Origin: Pedobacter psychrophilus
GTDB lineage: Bacteria; Bacteroidota; Bacteroidia; Sphingobacteriales; Sphingobacteriaceae
NCBI RefSeq assembly: GCF_001652725.1
Contig: NZ_LWHJ01000011.1
Coordinates: forward strand, 930,001 to 994,000
Direction: 5' to 3'
DNA length: 64,000 nucleotides
A model generated the notes under the pieces. It ran no database searches. It saw only the letters and a program-made list of their open reading frames with translations, and was not told the origin of the DNA. Position 1 is the first letter of the stretch, and each line of letters starts with the position of its first letter. A program made the translations under genes and the position numbers. Shown one piece after another: positions 47,024 through 55,625 of this stretch.

Positions 47024-49615
47024 ATGGCTAAAAACTTACTTATCGTAGAATCTCCGGCAAAAGCAAAAACTATTGAAGGTTATCTTGGGAAAGATTTCAT
47101 GGTAAAATCTAGCTATGGCCACATTCGTGATCTTAGAAAGGATGATAGTGCTATTGAGGTTGATAATGATTTTAAGCAACATTACGAGATTTCTCCTGAT
47201 AAAAAAGCTCTAGTTGCAGAACTTAAAAAGTTAGCGAAATCTGCAGAAATGGTTTGGTTAGCATCGGATGAGGACAGGGAAGGAGAGGCCATTTCTTGGC
47301 ATTTATATGAGTCTTTAGGCTTAACAGAAGCCAATACAAAGCGTATCGTTTTTCACGAGATTACAAAGCCAGCCATCATAAAAGCGATTGAAAACCCAAG
47401 AAAAATTAATTACGATTTAGTAAATGCTCAACAAGCCCGAAGGGTTTTAGATAGATTGGTAGGTTTTGAGCTTTCACCAGTTTTGTGGAAAAAAGTAAAG
47501 CCTTCATTATCAGCCGGAAGGGTACAATCTGTTGCGGTAAGATTAATTGTAGATAGAGAAAGAGAAGTAAATGCATTTACAAGTACGGCAGCTTATAGAG
47601 TTGTCGCCATATTTTCTACCGATAAAAAAGAGATATTAAAAGCAGAACTTTCCTCAAAATTTGATAAAAAAGAGGACGCTCAAAAGTTTTTAGAAGATTG
47701 CAATGGCGCTATTTTTAAAGTAAACACTTTAGATGTTAAACCCTTAAAAAGAAATCCCGCTGCACCTTTTACTACTTCCACTTTACAACAAGAAGCAGCT
47801 AGAAAACTAGGTTTTTCTGTATCAAGAACTATGACGGTTGCGCAAAAACTATACGAAACTGGTCAGATTACCTATATGCGTACTGATTCGGTTAATCTTT
47901 CTGATACTGCTTTAAATGCAGCTGCACAAGAAATAAAATCTGCTTACGGAGATAAATATTTTGAGCAAAGAAAGTTTAAAACTAAATCTGCAGGCGCACA
48001 AGAAGCTCACGAAGCGATACGTCCAACTCATTTTGAGTGGCATACTTTAACAGATGGCGATGCTTCTGAAAAACGTTTGTATGAACTGATTTGGAAAAGG
48101 GCAATTGCCTCTCAAATGAGTGAAGCACAAATTGAAAAGACAACTGCAAAAATTGGCATCAGTACCAGAAAAGAAGAATTAACGGCAAATGGAGAGGTCA
48201 TTAAATTTGATGGTTTCTTAAAAGTTTATTTAGAAGGTAATGATGAGGAAGAACAGTTAGATGATAATTCTGATAATTCAATTTTACCTCCATTAACACC
48301 TCAACAAAAATTAAATTTAGAAGAGTTAACAGCAACTGAGAGATTTTCTCGCCCGCCGGCAAGATATTCTGAAGCTGCTTTAGTAAAAAAATTAGAAGAA
48401 TTAGGAATTGGAAGACCATCTACTTATGCACCAACCATTTCTACGGTTCAAAATAGAGGATACGTTTCTAAAGAAGAGCGGGAAGGAAAGCAAAGAAACT
48501 TTGAAGTTTTAACCTTAAAAAAGGGAGAAATAAAACAACAGACAAAATCAGAAATTACAGGTGCAGATAAAGGAAAATTATTTCCTACAGATATTGGTGC
48601 GGTGGTGAATGATTTTTTAGTAGAGCATTTTAAAGGCATTGTAGATTTCCATTTTACAGCTAACGTAGAAAAGGAATTTGACGAGATTGCGCATGGTTTA
48701 AAGGATTGGACAAAGATGCTGAAAGACTTTTATAAGCCTTTTCATATTGAGGTTCAGGATACCTTAGAAAATGCAGATAGAGCAAGCGGAGAACGTTTAT
48801 TAGGGATAGATCCAAAATCAGGTAAAAACGTTTATACCCGTATTGGTAAATTTGGACCAATGGTGCAAATTGGCGAAGCCGATGATGAGGAAAAACCAAT
48901 TTACGCCAGTTTGCTAAAATCTCAATCAATAGAATCTGTTAATTTAGAAGATGCTTTAGAACTTTTTAAACTGCCATTTTCTTTAAATGATTATGATGGA
49001 AAAGAAGTTTCTGTTGGAGTTGGAAGATTTGGACCTTATGTAAAGTGGGGAGAAACCTATGTTTCATTACCAAAAAATCAAAATGCTTTAGCTGTTGATA
49101 ACGAAATTGCGATTGCCATTATTGAAGAAAAGAAATTAGCCGACGCACCAGTTGCTACTTTTAAAGGTGAACCTGTCACAAAGGGAAAAGGAAGATTTGG
49201 TCCATTTTTGAAATGGAAAGATATTTTTGTGAATGTGCCCGTGAGATATAATTTTGAAAATCTTTCTAAGGCTGAAATAGATGAATTGCTTAGTGCGAAA
49301 CTAGAAAAAGAGGCAAATCGCTACATACAACAATGGGAAAAAGAAAAAATTGCTGTTGAAAATGGAAGATGGGGACCTTTTATCAGATTTGGAAAAGCAA
49401 TGTTGAAACTTGGCAAAAATCCTGTTTCTGGAGAAAAATATACGCCAGAAGATTTACAGAGTATTTCTTTAGATGAGGTTAAAAAACTGATCACTGAGCA
49501 AGTGCCAGATGCTTTTGAACCAAAAACTAAAAAAACAGCTGCTAAAAAAGCTCCTGCCAAAAAAGCACCAGTCAAAAAAACTCCTGCTAAAAAGGTATTT
49601 GCAAAAAAGAAATAA
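47024..49615 (+). CDS. topA: DNA topoisomerase I
   Basis: 863 residues. The Toprim domain begins LLIVESPAKAKTIEGYLG with DEDREGEAI as the metal site; the cleavage tyrosine is Tyr284 in TYMRTDSVNLS. C-terminal TopoI_C repeats such as GRFGPYVKWGETYVSLP are present instead of zinc ribbons. The protein ends in a histone H1-like Lys/Ala/Pro tail of about 30 residues (AKKAP-type repeats), common in Bacteroidota. It relaxes negative supercoils in the nucleoid. The next gene starts 2 bp after its stop. Confidence 0.97.
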   Translation: MAKNLLIVESPAKAKTIEGYLGKDFMVKSSYGHIRDLRKDDSAIEVDNDFKQHYEISPDKKALVAELKKLAKSAEMVWLASDEDREGEAISWHLYESLGLTEANTKRIVFHEITKPAIIKAIENPRKINYDLVNAQQARRVLDRLVGFELSPVLWKKVKPSLSAGRVQSVAVRLIVDREREVNAFTSTAAYRVVAIFSTDKKEILKAELSSKFDKKEDAQKFLEDCNGAIFKVNTLDVKPLKRNPAAPFTTSTLQQEAARKLGFSVSRTMTVAQKLYETGQITYMRTDSVNLSDTALNAAAQEIKSAYGDKYFEQRKFKTKSAGAQEAHEAIRPTHFEWHTLTDGDASEKRLYELIWKRAIASQMSEAQIEKTTAKIGISTRKEELTANGEVIKFDGFLKVYLEGNDEEEQLDDNSDNSILPPLTPQQKLNLEELTATERFSRPPARYSEAALVKKLEELGIGRPSTYAPTISTVQNRGYVSKEEREGKQRNFEVLTLKKGEIKQQTKSEITGADKGKLFPTDIGAVVNDFLVEHFKGIVDFHFTANVEKEFDEIAHGLKDWTKMLKDFYKPFHIEVQDTLENADRASGERLLGIDPKSGKNVYTRIGKFGPMVQIGEADDEEKPIYASLLKSQSIESVNLEDALELFKLPFSLNDYDGKEVSVGVGRFGPYVKWGETYVSLPKNQNALAVDNEIAIAIIEEKKLADAPVATFKGEPVTKGKGRFGPFLKWKDIFVNVPVRYNFENLSKAEIDELLSAKLEKEANRYIQQWEKEKIAVENGRWGPFIRFGKAMLKLGKNPVSGEKYTPEDLQSISLDEVKKLITEQVPDAFEPKTKKTAAKKAPAKKAPVKKTPAKKVFAKKK

Positions 49616-49617
49616 GC

Positions 49618-50025
49618 ATGAAGAAAGACCTTCCCCAAAATTTGGTAGAAGATATTTCTATCGCTGTGGTTTTAGAGTCTGAAACTCCTGAAAGTAAAGT
49701 ATGGAATGTTTATCTCATCAATTTAAAAGATACCATTATCGAAACTGTTTTGATTACTTCAAAAGGTTATGGTTTAAATAATGGTGAGAAAGTTAAAACA
49801 TCAACCCTTAGGCACATGATAGAAAAGGTGGAAGCGAAATCTTTTGCCAAAGTGGAAGCTATTGATGAAGAGGTTTTTGGTTTGAATAATGAATATTGGT
49901 TGAGTTATTACATTGGTAAAGAAATTTTTGATAAAAAGTTTATTTTTTTACCAGAAAGTATTCTAGAATCAAACTTTATAAAAGTGCCTTTAGTAAATAA
50001 GCCAGGAGTAATGATTGGTGACTAA
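49618..50025 (+). CDS. Conserved protein of unknown function downstream of topA
   Basis: 135 residues; family not recognised by name. It appears to be a compact alpha/beta domain without signal peptide or membrane segment (VWNVYLINLKDTIIETVLITSKGYG, then STLRHMIEKVEAKSFAKVE). It is 2 bp behind topA and 9 bp before the GreA-C-like gene, so it is almost certainly part of the topA transcript. This synteny suggests a housekeeping role linked to transcription or DNA topology; that is inference. Confidence 0.75.
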   Translation: MKKDLPQNLVEDISIAVVLESETPESKVWNVYLINLKDTIIETVLITSKGYGLNNGEKVKTSTLRHMIEKVEAKSFAKVEAIDEEVFGLNNEYWLSYYIGKEIFDKKFIFLPESILESNFIKVPLVNKPGVMIGD

Positions 50026-50034
50026 GATTTCTCT

Positions 50035-50490
50035 ATGGATTTAGAATTTAAAGAGAAGGTTTACCAGTATGGTTTGTCGCTTTTGTTGGATAAACAATCT
50101 AATTTACAAAAGGAAATAGCTGCTTTAAGAGATGGAATTGCCAATGATTCTAAAAGTAGCATGGGCGATAAATATGAAACTAGTCGAGAAATGTCTCAAC
50201 AAGAAATTAATAGGTTAGAGCAGCAATTTGCAATTAACCAACAGCATTTATTTAACCTCAAAAACTTAGCTTTTCAAAATAGATCTCCTCAAATTTTATT
50301 AGGTAGTTTGGTGGTTACAAATATCGGCTCATTTTTTATTACAGTTAGTTTAGGGGAAGTTAAGATTGAAAATCAATCTGTTTTTATGATTTCGCCTGGA
50401 TCGCCAATTGGTAAATTATTGATTGGTAAAAATGTTGGTGATAATTTTGAGATGAATAAAAAGTTGATTAATATAATAGCAATCTTTTAA
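50035..50490 (+). CDS. GreA/GreB C-terminal-domain-like protein
   Basis: 151 residues. The N-terminal half is a helical coiled coil (LSLLLDKQSNLQKEIAALRD, then the conserved MGDKYETSREMSQQEI), and the C-terminal half ends in SPIGKLLIGKNVGDNFEMN, which follows the SPIGxALLGxxxGD pattern of the FKBP-like GreA_C domain. Homologues are often mislabelled as 3-oxoacyl-ACP synthase. Gre proteins bind the RNA polymerase secondary channel, but the acidic coiled-coil tip that stimulates transcript cleavage is not obvious here. Confidence 0.75.
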   Translation: MDLEFKEKVYQYGLSLLLDKQSNLQKEIAALRDGIANDSKSSMGDKYETSREMSQQEINRLEQQFAINQQHLFNLKNLAFQNRSPQILLGSLVVTNIGSFFITVSLGEVKIENQSVFMISPGSPIGKLLIGKNVGDNFEMNKKLINIIAIF

Positions 50491-50491
50491 A

Positions 50492-50923
50492 ATGGAATTT
50501 ACCCTAACCACACCAGCGTTATTATTTTCGGCAATTTCCTTATTGCTGTTGGCTTATACCAACAGATTTTTGGCATTGGCAAGTATTATAAGAGGGATGA
50601 AAACCCAATATATCCAAACAAAAGATCAAAACTTATTAGGGCAAATGGCCAATCTTAGAAGACGAATTTTTCTAATCAGGAATATGCAGGGTTGCGGAAT
50701 TGTGAGTTTCTTTTTTTGTGTATTATGTATGTTCTTAATGTATTATCAGCAAGCACAATTAGCTCAATATGTTTTTGGGATGAGCCTTTTCTTGTTGATG
50801 ATCTCACTTTATATTTCTTTTAGGGAGATACAAATGAGTGTAAATGCTTTAAAAATGGAACTGAGTGGTTTAAAATCTGAAATTGATCAGGCAGAAAAAA
50901 TCTTAGGTAAATTCAAATATTAG
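50492..50923 (+). CDS. DUF2721 membrane protein
   Basis: 143 residues. An N-terminal transmembrane helix (TTPALLFSAISLLLLAYTNRF) is followed by a conserved polar loop with LGQMANLRRRIFLIRNMQGCG, two more transmembrane helices and a C-terminal cytoplasmic coiled coil (EIQMSVNALKMELSGL). This is the DUF2721 pattern. It starts 1 bp after the previous stop, so it ends the four-gene topA operon. No biochemical function is established for the family. Confidence 0.85.
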   Translation: MEFTLTTPALLFSAISLLLLAYTNRFLALASIIRGMKTQYIQTKDQNLLGQMANLRRRIFLIRNMQGCGIVSFFFCVLCMFLMYYQQAQLAQYVFGMSLFLLMISLYISFREIQMSVNALKMELSGLKSEIDQAEKILGKFKY

Positions 50924-50924
50924 A

Positions 50925-51842
50925 TTAATTCATTATAATGTCTTCTCTTATTCTATTTGGCGCAATATAATTCTTATCGATATTTTTAATCACTTCCAAA
51001 ATAGAATTTACAGCACCTACAAAAAAGTCTTGATTGATGTTTTGGAATTCGTCTGTTTCTTTGTGATAATCTTTATGGTCTTCAACTCCAAAATATATGA
51101 ATGGAATATTTTTGGCATAAAATGAACCCTGATCACTTTGATAAGTCCAATCTTCACGACCCGTTTTTGGATCATCATGCCCAAAAAGAATATTTGGTTT
51201 TTGGTTTGGAGAGGTAATAAAGGGTTTCAAGTTTGGAAATGGAAAAGTACCACAAGCATAAAGTTCGTTTTTATCGTTATGTGCAATCATATCCATATTG
51301 ATGTTGATGGCGATGTCTTTTAAATTTACTGGAGGATGCGCCACAAAATACTTTGAGCCTTGCAATCCCATTTCTTCTGCATCAAATGCAACAAATATCA
51401 TCGTGTATTTTGGTTGATGTTTTGAGAAATAATCGGCGTAAGCCAAAACTGCTGTTACACCACTTGCATCATCATCTGCGCCATTAAAAACTTTACCATC
51501 CTTTATTCCTAGATGATCGTAATGAGCAGAAATCACCATTACTTTATCGGTTTTACCTTTAATATATCCAACAATATTATTTCCTTTTATAGTTTCTCCA
51601 GCTTTGTTTTTAAATTCTATTGGTTGTTTATAATTATCATGATAAGACATTAAACCTACTTTTTTAAATTTATCAATAATGAAATTTGCAGCCATATCAT
51701 TTCCTTTTGTACCTGTTTTGCGACCTTCATATTTATCGCTAGAAAGTTCTTTTAAATCGTCTAAAACAACAGTATTATTTATTTTGGGAGAGCAAGCATT
51801 TAGCGATAAAAGGATGCCAAATAAATAAAGGATTTTTCTCAT
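50925..51842 (-). CDS. M28 family metallopeptidase, probable lipoprotein
   Basis: About 305 residues from the ATG at 51842, chosen because the signal sequence MRKILYLFGILLSLNAC then starts cleanly; an in-frame ATG at 51863 adds seven residues. Cys17 is a possible lipidation site. The M28 zinc ligands appear in order: SAHYDHLG, GADDDASG (bridging Asp), FDAEEMG (catalytic Glu and ligand Glu) and the later His in YFGVEDHKDYH. Such enzymes are periplasmic or surface aminopeptidases. It converges on the DUF2721 gene with 1 bp between the stops. Confidence 0.9.
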   Translation of the reverse strand: MRKILYLFGILLSLNACSPKINNTVVLDDLKELSSDKYEGRKTGTKGNDMAANFIIDKFKKVGLMSYHDNYKQPIEFKNKAGETIKGNNIVGYIKGKTDKVMVISAHYDHLGIKDGKVFNGADDDASGVTAVLAYADYFSKHQPKYTMIFVAFDAEEMGLQGSKYFVAHPPVNLKDIAININMDMIAHNDKNELYACGTFPFPNLKPFITSPNQKPNILFGHDDPKTGREDWTYQSDQGSFYAKNIPFIYFGVEDHKDYHKETDEFQNINQDFFVGAVNSILEVIKNIDKNYIAPNRIREDIIMN

Positions 51843-51931
51843 TTTAATGATAATTAATTTCAAATATAAAGAATTGGATATGATTGCGAGGTTTTTAGAT
51901 TAATTTTGATATTTAATATTTACCGAGACAA

Positions 51932-52723
51932 TTGAATCACAAACTACAAAGAATAGAGGATTTTTTAAATCAAAAGGTTATCCAATACAACCAACCTAAT
52001 TTTATAACTTTAGATCCAGTTTCTATCCCTCATCTTTTTACAAAAAAGCAGGATATCGAAATTATGGGTTTTTGGGCAGCTATGTTGGCTTGGGGTCAAA
52101 GAGTGACTATCATCAATAAATGTAAAGAGTTGATTGATTTGATGGACGGTTCGCCTTTTGATTTTATCATGAACCATCAAGATACAGATTTGAAGCGGTT
52201 GTTGAATTTTAAACACCGCACCTTTAACGCCACAGACACACTTTATTTTATCGAATTTTTTAAGACTCACTATTCTAAGTTCGATTCTTTAGAGGATGCT
52301 TTTTTTATGGATGGATTTGAAAATAATCAAACTATTGAACTGCATTTGAACCACTTTAGGAATTACTTTTTTTCTCTGCCTGATTATCCCAGACGAACCA
52401 TTAAACATGTTTCATCTCCACTTCAAAAGTCAACTTGTAAGCGTTTAAATATGTTTTTAAGATGGATGGTAAGAAAAGATAATTGTGGAGTAGATTTTGG
52501 GCTATGGAATCACATTAAACCTAGCCAGTTGATTTGCCCTTGCGATTTACATGTAGATAGGGTAGGTAGAAAATTCGGTTTAATTACCCGAAAACAAACC
52601 GATTGGCAAACTGCGTTAGAACTAACTGATAATTTAAGACAGCTTGATCCTATTGATCCTGTGAAATATGATTTTGCGCTTTTTGGTTTGGGTGTGGAGG
52701 AAAAGTTTATGGGTAAATTATAA
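51932..52723 (+). CDS. TIGR02757 family protein
   Basis: 263 residues from a TTG codon; an in-frame stop at 51914-51916 leaves no ATG further upstream. The conserved features of the family are ADPVxIPH-like TLDPVSIPHLF, EIMGFWAAMLAWGQR, FKHRTFNATD, KRLNMFLRWMVRKD with VDFGLW, and CPCDLHVDRVGRKFGL near the end. It is found mostly in Bacteroidota and some Proteobacteria; the function is unknown, although the last part resembles helix-hairpin-helix DNA glycosylases. It is divergent from the M28 gene and ends at a bidirectional terminator. Confidence 0.85.
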   Translation: MNHKLQRIEDFLNQKVIQYNQPNFITLDPVSIPHLFTKKQDIEIMGFWAAMLAWGQRVTIINKCKELIDLMDGSPFDFIMNHQDTDLKRLLNFKHRTFNATDTLYFIEFFKTHYSKFDSLEDAFFMDGFENNQTIELHLNHFRNYFFSLPDYPRRTIKHVSSPLQKSTCKRLNMFLRWMVRKDNCGVDFGLWNHIKPSQLICPCDLHVDRVGRKFGLITRKQTDWQTALELTDNLRQLDPIDPVKYDFALFGLGVEEKFMGKL

Positions 52724-52743
52724 ATTATGGTCTTCAAATAATT

Positions 52744-52777
52744 AATAAATGGATAACCCGAAGGTTATCCATTTATT
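52744..52777. terminator. Bidirectional terminator with CGAA tetraloop
   Basis: A 15-bp perfect stem (52744-52758 with 52763-52777) closes on a CGAA tetraloop between two convergent genes. The right arm includes the first two bases of the stop codon (52776-52778) of the aldo/keto reductase. Confidence 0.8.
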
Positions 52778-53768
52778 ATCCTTTTAAAATCTCATCAATC
52801 TCCTTCAACTCGTATTCCTCAAAATAAATATTATCTAAAGATTTTAATGAATCTGCCAGTTGAGATGCTTTGCTAGCTCCAACCAAAACAGTTGTTACCC
52901 TATCATCTTTTAATAACCAGGCAATGGCCATTTGCGCTAAAGTTTGTTCACGATTAATCGCTATTTCATTGAGTTTTTTTACTTTTTCTATTTTATCTGA
53001 TGTGGCGTAGTCTTCTGTTAAAAAGCCTGTTGGTCTTGCCAATCTGCTATCTTCAGGTATTCCATGAAGGTATTTATTGGTTAACAAACCCTGCGCTAAC
53101 GGTGAAAAGGGAATACAGCCTATTTGGTGTTTCTCTAAAGAATCTAATAAGCTTTCTTCAGACCAACGCTCGAACATTGAGTATTTGGGTTGGTGGATTA
53201 AGCATGGTGTTCCTAATCGTTTTAAAATGGCTAAAGCATCTTCAAATTCTGGCGTTTCATAATTGCTTAAACCAATATATAAGGCTTTCCCTTGTCTTAC
53301 TATTAAATCTAAAGCGGCCATCGTTTCTTCTAAAGGTGTTTCCGGATCTGGACGATGATGGTAGAAAATATCTACATAGTCTAAATTCATTCGCTTTAAG
53401 CTTTGGTCTAAGCTAGAAACTAAATATTTTTTTGAACCCCAATCGCCGTAAGGACCATCCCACATGGTATAACCTGCCTTCGTAGAAATGATCATTTCAT
53501 CTCTATAATTTTTAAAATCTTGGTATAAGATTTTGCCAAAATTTTCTTCTGCCGATCCTGGGGGCGGACCGTAGTTGTTGGCTAAATCAAAATGTGTAAT
53601 GCCGCTATCAAAAGCAAAATGAAGTGTTTTACGATAATTTTCAAAAACATCAACCCCGCCGAAATTATGCCACAAACCTAATGAAAGTGCAGAAAGCTTA
53701 ATTCCACTATTTCCACAGCGGCGGTATTGCATAGATTGGTAACGATTTTGATTTGGTATATAAGTCAT
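52776..53768 (-). CDS. Aldo/keto reductase, YghZ (L-glyceraldehyde 3-phosphate reductase) type
   Basis: About 330 residues from the ATG at 53768, giving the start MTYIPNQNRYQSMQYRRCG that is usual for YghZ proteins; an in-frame ATG at 53792 is less likely. The catalytic tetrad can be placed as Asp and Tyr in DLANNYGP, Lys in STKAGYTMW and His in YHHRPDPETP. The C-terminal NADP-binding region has TTVLVGASKASQL. E. coli YghZ reduces L-glyceraldehyde 3-phosphate and methylglyoxal. An exact -7 element (TATATTTG, minus strand) lies at 53816-53823. Confidence 0.92.
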   Translation of the reverse strand: MTYIPNQNRYQSMQYRRCGNSGIKLSALSLGLWHNFGGVDVFENYRKTLHFAFDSGITHFDLANNYGPPPGSAEENFGKILYQDFKNYRDEMIISTKAGYTMWDGPYGDWGSKKYLVSSLDQSLKRMNLDYVDIFYHHRPDPETPLEETMAALDLIVRQGKALYIGLSNYETPEFEDALAILKRLGTPCLIHQPKYSMFERWSEESLLDSLEKHQIGCIPFSPLAQGLLTNKYLHGIPEDSRLARPTGFLTEDYATSDKIEKVKKLNEIAINREQTLAQMAIAWLLKDDRVTTVLVGASKASQLADSLKSLDNIYFEEYELKEIDEILKG

Positions 53769-53815
53769 GCTATTTGTCTTTATTTTTTGCAATTTAAATA
53801 AAGCATTTTATTTCA

Positions 53816-53823
53816 CAAATATA
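53816..53823 (-). promoter_or_regulatory. -7 element of the aldo/keto reductase gene
   Basis: CAAATATA on the plus strand reads TATATTTG on the minus strand, an exact TAnnTTTG, 48 bp before the chosen start. Confidence 0.45.
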
Positions 53824-53849
53824 ATTTAAAACTTAAATTTGTATGATTA

Positions 53850-53976
53850 ATCATTCATATATACTATAATTATCAATTAATGAATGATAATTAATACATT
53901 ATTATAATAAAATTATTTTCGTATATTTGAATGATAAAATAGACATTAAACATGTTTTTATAGCTTTATGAATGAT
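53850..53976. promoter_or_regulatory. HipB operator array and hip promoter
   Basis: The 8-mer TGAATGAT occurs four times: ATCATTCAT at 53850-53858 (inverted), ATGAATGAT at 53880-53888, TTGAATGAT at 53927-53935 and ATGAATGAT at 53968-53976, the last at the hipB start codon. An exact -7 element, TATATTTG at 53922-53929, overlaps the third copy. This suggests autorepression by HipB. Confidence 0.55.
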
Positions 53977-54327
53977 ATATCGTACAAAAAATCATTATCA
54001 TCAAGTGATAAAGTTTTAGTAGCTCAATTTGGAAAATTTGTTGCTCATCATAGGATTAAACAAAATAGAACCCAAGATGAAGTTGCGGATGCGGCAGGTA
54101 TTAGTCGTTCTACATTAAGCCTGTTAGAGCGGGATGGGCAAACTACGCTTAATACTTTTATAAGAGTACTAAGGGTTTTAGATTTATTATATGTGATAGA
54201 TACATTTGATGTTACAGAAGAGATAAGTCCGCTGGCTTATGCTAAAATGAAGAAAAAAGTTAGAAAAAAAGCATCACCCCAAAAAGATAATAATAGGGTT
54301 GGCGAAAGCGATGAATTATCATGGTAG
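53968..54327 (+). CDS. hipB: HipB-like antitoxin, XRE-type DNA-binding protein
   Basis: 119 residues. An HTH_XRE domain spans about residues 18-75, with HRIKQNRTQDEVADAAG and ISRSTLSLLERDGQ as the two DNA-contacting helices. The C-terminal tail is basic (KMKKKVRKKA) and likely disordered, and would contact HipA or DNA. It overlaps hipA by 7 bp, the standard arrangement of hipBA. It should bind the repeated TGAATGAT boxes around its own promoter and neutralise HipA. Confidence 0.92.
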   Translation: MNDISYKKSLSSSDKVLVAQFGKFVAHHRIKQNRTQDEVADAAGISRSTLSLLERDGQTTLNTFIRVLRVLDLLYVIDTFDVTEEISPLAYAKMKKKVRKKASPQKDNNRVGESDELSW

Positions 54328-55625
54328 ATGTAGCGGAGATAAGAATTTGGGGAGAATTAGTTGGTGCAGTAAAATGGAATCAAGATTTGCAATTAGCAAC
54401 ATTTGAATATGCACCTATATTTTTTAAAAAAAGATGGGATTTATCACCTATAAAAATGCCTTTAGCTAATGGGGCAAGAATATATAGTTTTCCAGAATTA
54501 AGAAAAAATAAGGATAATACAGTAGATACTTTTAAAGGTTTGCCGGGTTTATTGGCAGATGTTTTACCGGATAGATATGGTAATCAATTGATAAACATTT
54601 GGCTGGCGCAACAAGGCAGGTCGGTAAATAGCATGAACCCTGTTGAACAGCTTTGTTTTATAGGCTCCAGGGCAATGGGAGCATTAGAATTTAAACCATC
54701 ACAAGTTTCTGCAAGTACCAGTACGTTTGCCATACAACTGGATAACTTAGTAGATGTTGCCCAAAAGTTATTATCAGATAAAGAAGCTTTTAAAACAAAT
54801 TTAAGCAATGATGATGAAGAGGCTTTGACCCAAATTTTAAAGATTGGAACATCGGCAGGAGGGGCCAGGCCAAAAGCGGTCATCGCTTATAATGAGCAAA
54901 CTGGAGAAGTCCGTTCTGGACAAACAGATGTCCCAGAAGGTTTTGAGCATTGGTTAATAAAATTAGATGGTGTTTTTGATGCACAATTTGGAGAAAGTAG
55001 TGGTTGGGGAAAAGTAGAATATGCCTATTATTTAATGGCAACCGAATGTGGAATAGAAATGTCGGATTGTAAATTATTAGAAGAGGGAGCAAGAGCGCAT
55101 TTTATGACTAAGCGTTTTGATAGGGATAATAATATCAAACATCATGTACAAACCCTTTGCGGCATTAACCATTTTGATTATAATAATCTATTTAGTTATG
55201 GTTATGAGCAGGTTTTCCAAACTATGCGATTGCTGCGTTTAAATTATCCAGAAGCAGAGCAAATGTTTAAAAGAATGGTTTTTAATGTTTTGGCTACCAA
55301 TTGTGATGACCATACTAAGAATTTCTCTTTTAGGATGAAAAAAAATGAAAAATGGGAATTAGCGCCAGCTTACGATGTTTGTTACGCTTTTGATCCTAAT
55401 AATGTTTGGGTTAATCAGCAAACTTTAAGTGTTAATGGCAAACATCGCAACATTTCTAAAGAAGATTTAATGACTATTGCTGATGCTAACAATATTAAAA
55501 AAGCCGAGAAAGTTATAAATACAATTAATGAGATAGTAAAACAGTGGTTAAGTTTTGCAGATAAAGTAGGCGTTAGGGATGATTTAAAAAAAACCATTCA
55601 GCAAAATTTACATACGTTTAATTGA
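54321..55625 (+). CDS. hipA: HipA-like serine/threonine kinase toxin
   Basis: 434 residues, normal HipA length. The couple_hipA N-terminal domain is followed by the kinase core: GGARPKAVI (the loop that holds the autophosphorylated Ser in E. coli HipA is GxQPK; here the Gln position is Arg), FEHWLIKLDG with the ATP-binding Lys, CDDHTKNFSF with the catalytic Asp and Asn, and APAYDVCYAF with the metal-binding Asp. All catalytic residues appear intact. E. coli HipA phosphorylates glutamyl-tRNA synthetase and arrests growth. The gene overlaps the stop of the convergent S41 peptidase by 8 bp. Confidence 0.93.
   Translation: MVDVAEIRIWGELVGAVKWNQDLQLATFEYAPIFFKKRWDLSPIKMPLANGARIYSFPELRKNKDNTVDTFKGLPGLLADVLPDRYGNQLINIWLAQQGRSVNSMNPVEQLCFIGSRAMGALEFKPSQVSASTSTFAIQLDNLVDVAQKLLSDKEAFKTNLSNDDEEALTQILKIGTSAGGARPKAVIAYNEQTGEVRSGQTDVPEGFEHWLIKLDGVFDAQFGESSGWGKVEYAYYLMATECGIEMSDCKLLEEGARAHFMTKRFDRDNNIKHHVQTLCGINHFDYNNLFSYGYEQVFQTMRLLRLNYPEAEQMFKRMVFNVLATNCDDHTKNFSFRMKKNEKWELAPAYDVCYAFDPNNVWVNQQTLSVNGKHRNISKEDLMTIADANNIKKAEKVINTINEIVKQWLSFADKVGVRDDLKKTIQQNLHTFN

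Noticed and set aside
49530-49612. Short repeats at the 3' end of topA
   Set aside because: Low-complexity codons for a Lys/Ala/Pro tail, normal in Bacteroidota topoisomerase I.
55570-55578. GCGTTAGGG inside hipA, identical to the opening of the REP-like elements
   Set aside because: It is in-frame coding sequence (VGVRDD region) and lacks the following AACG and the closing AACGCCC; a chance match.
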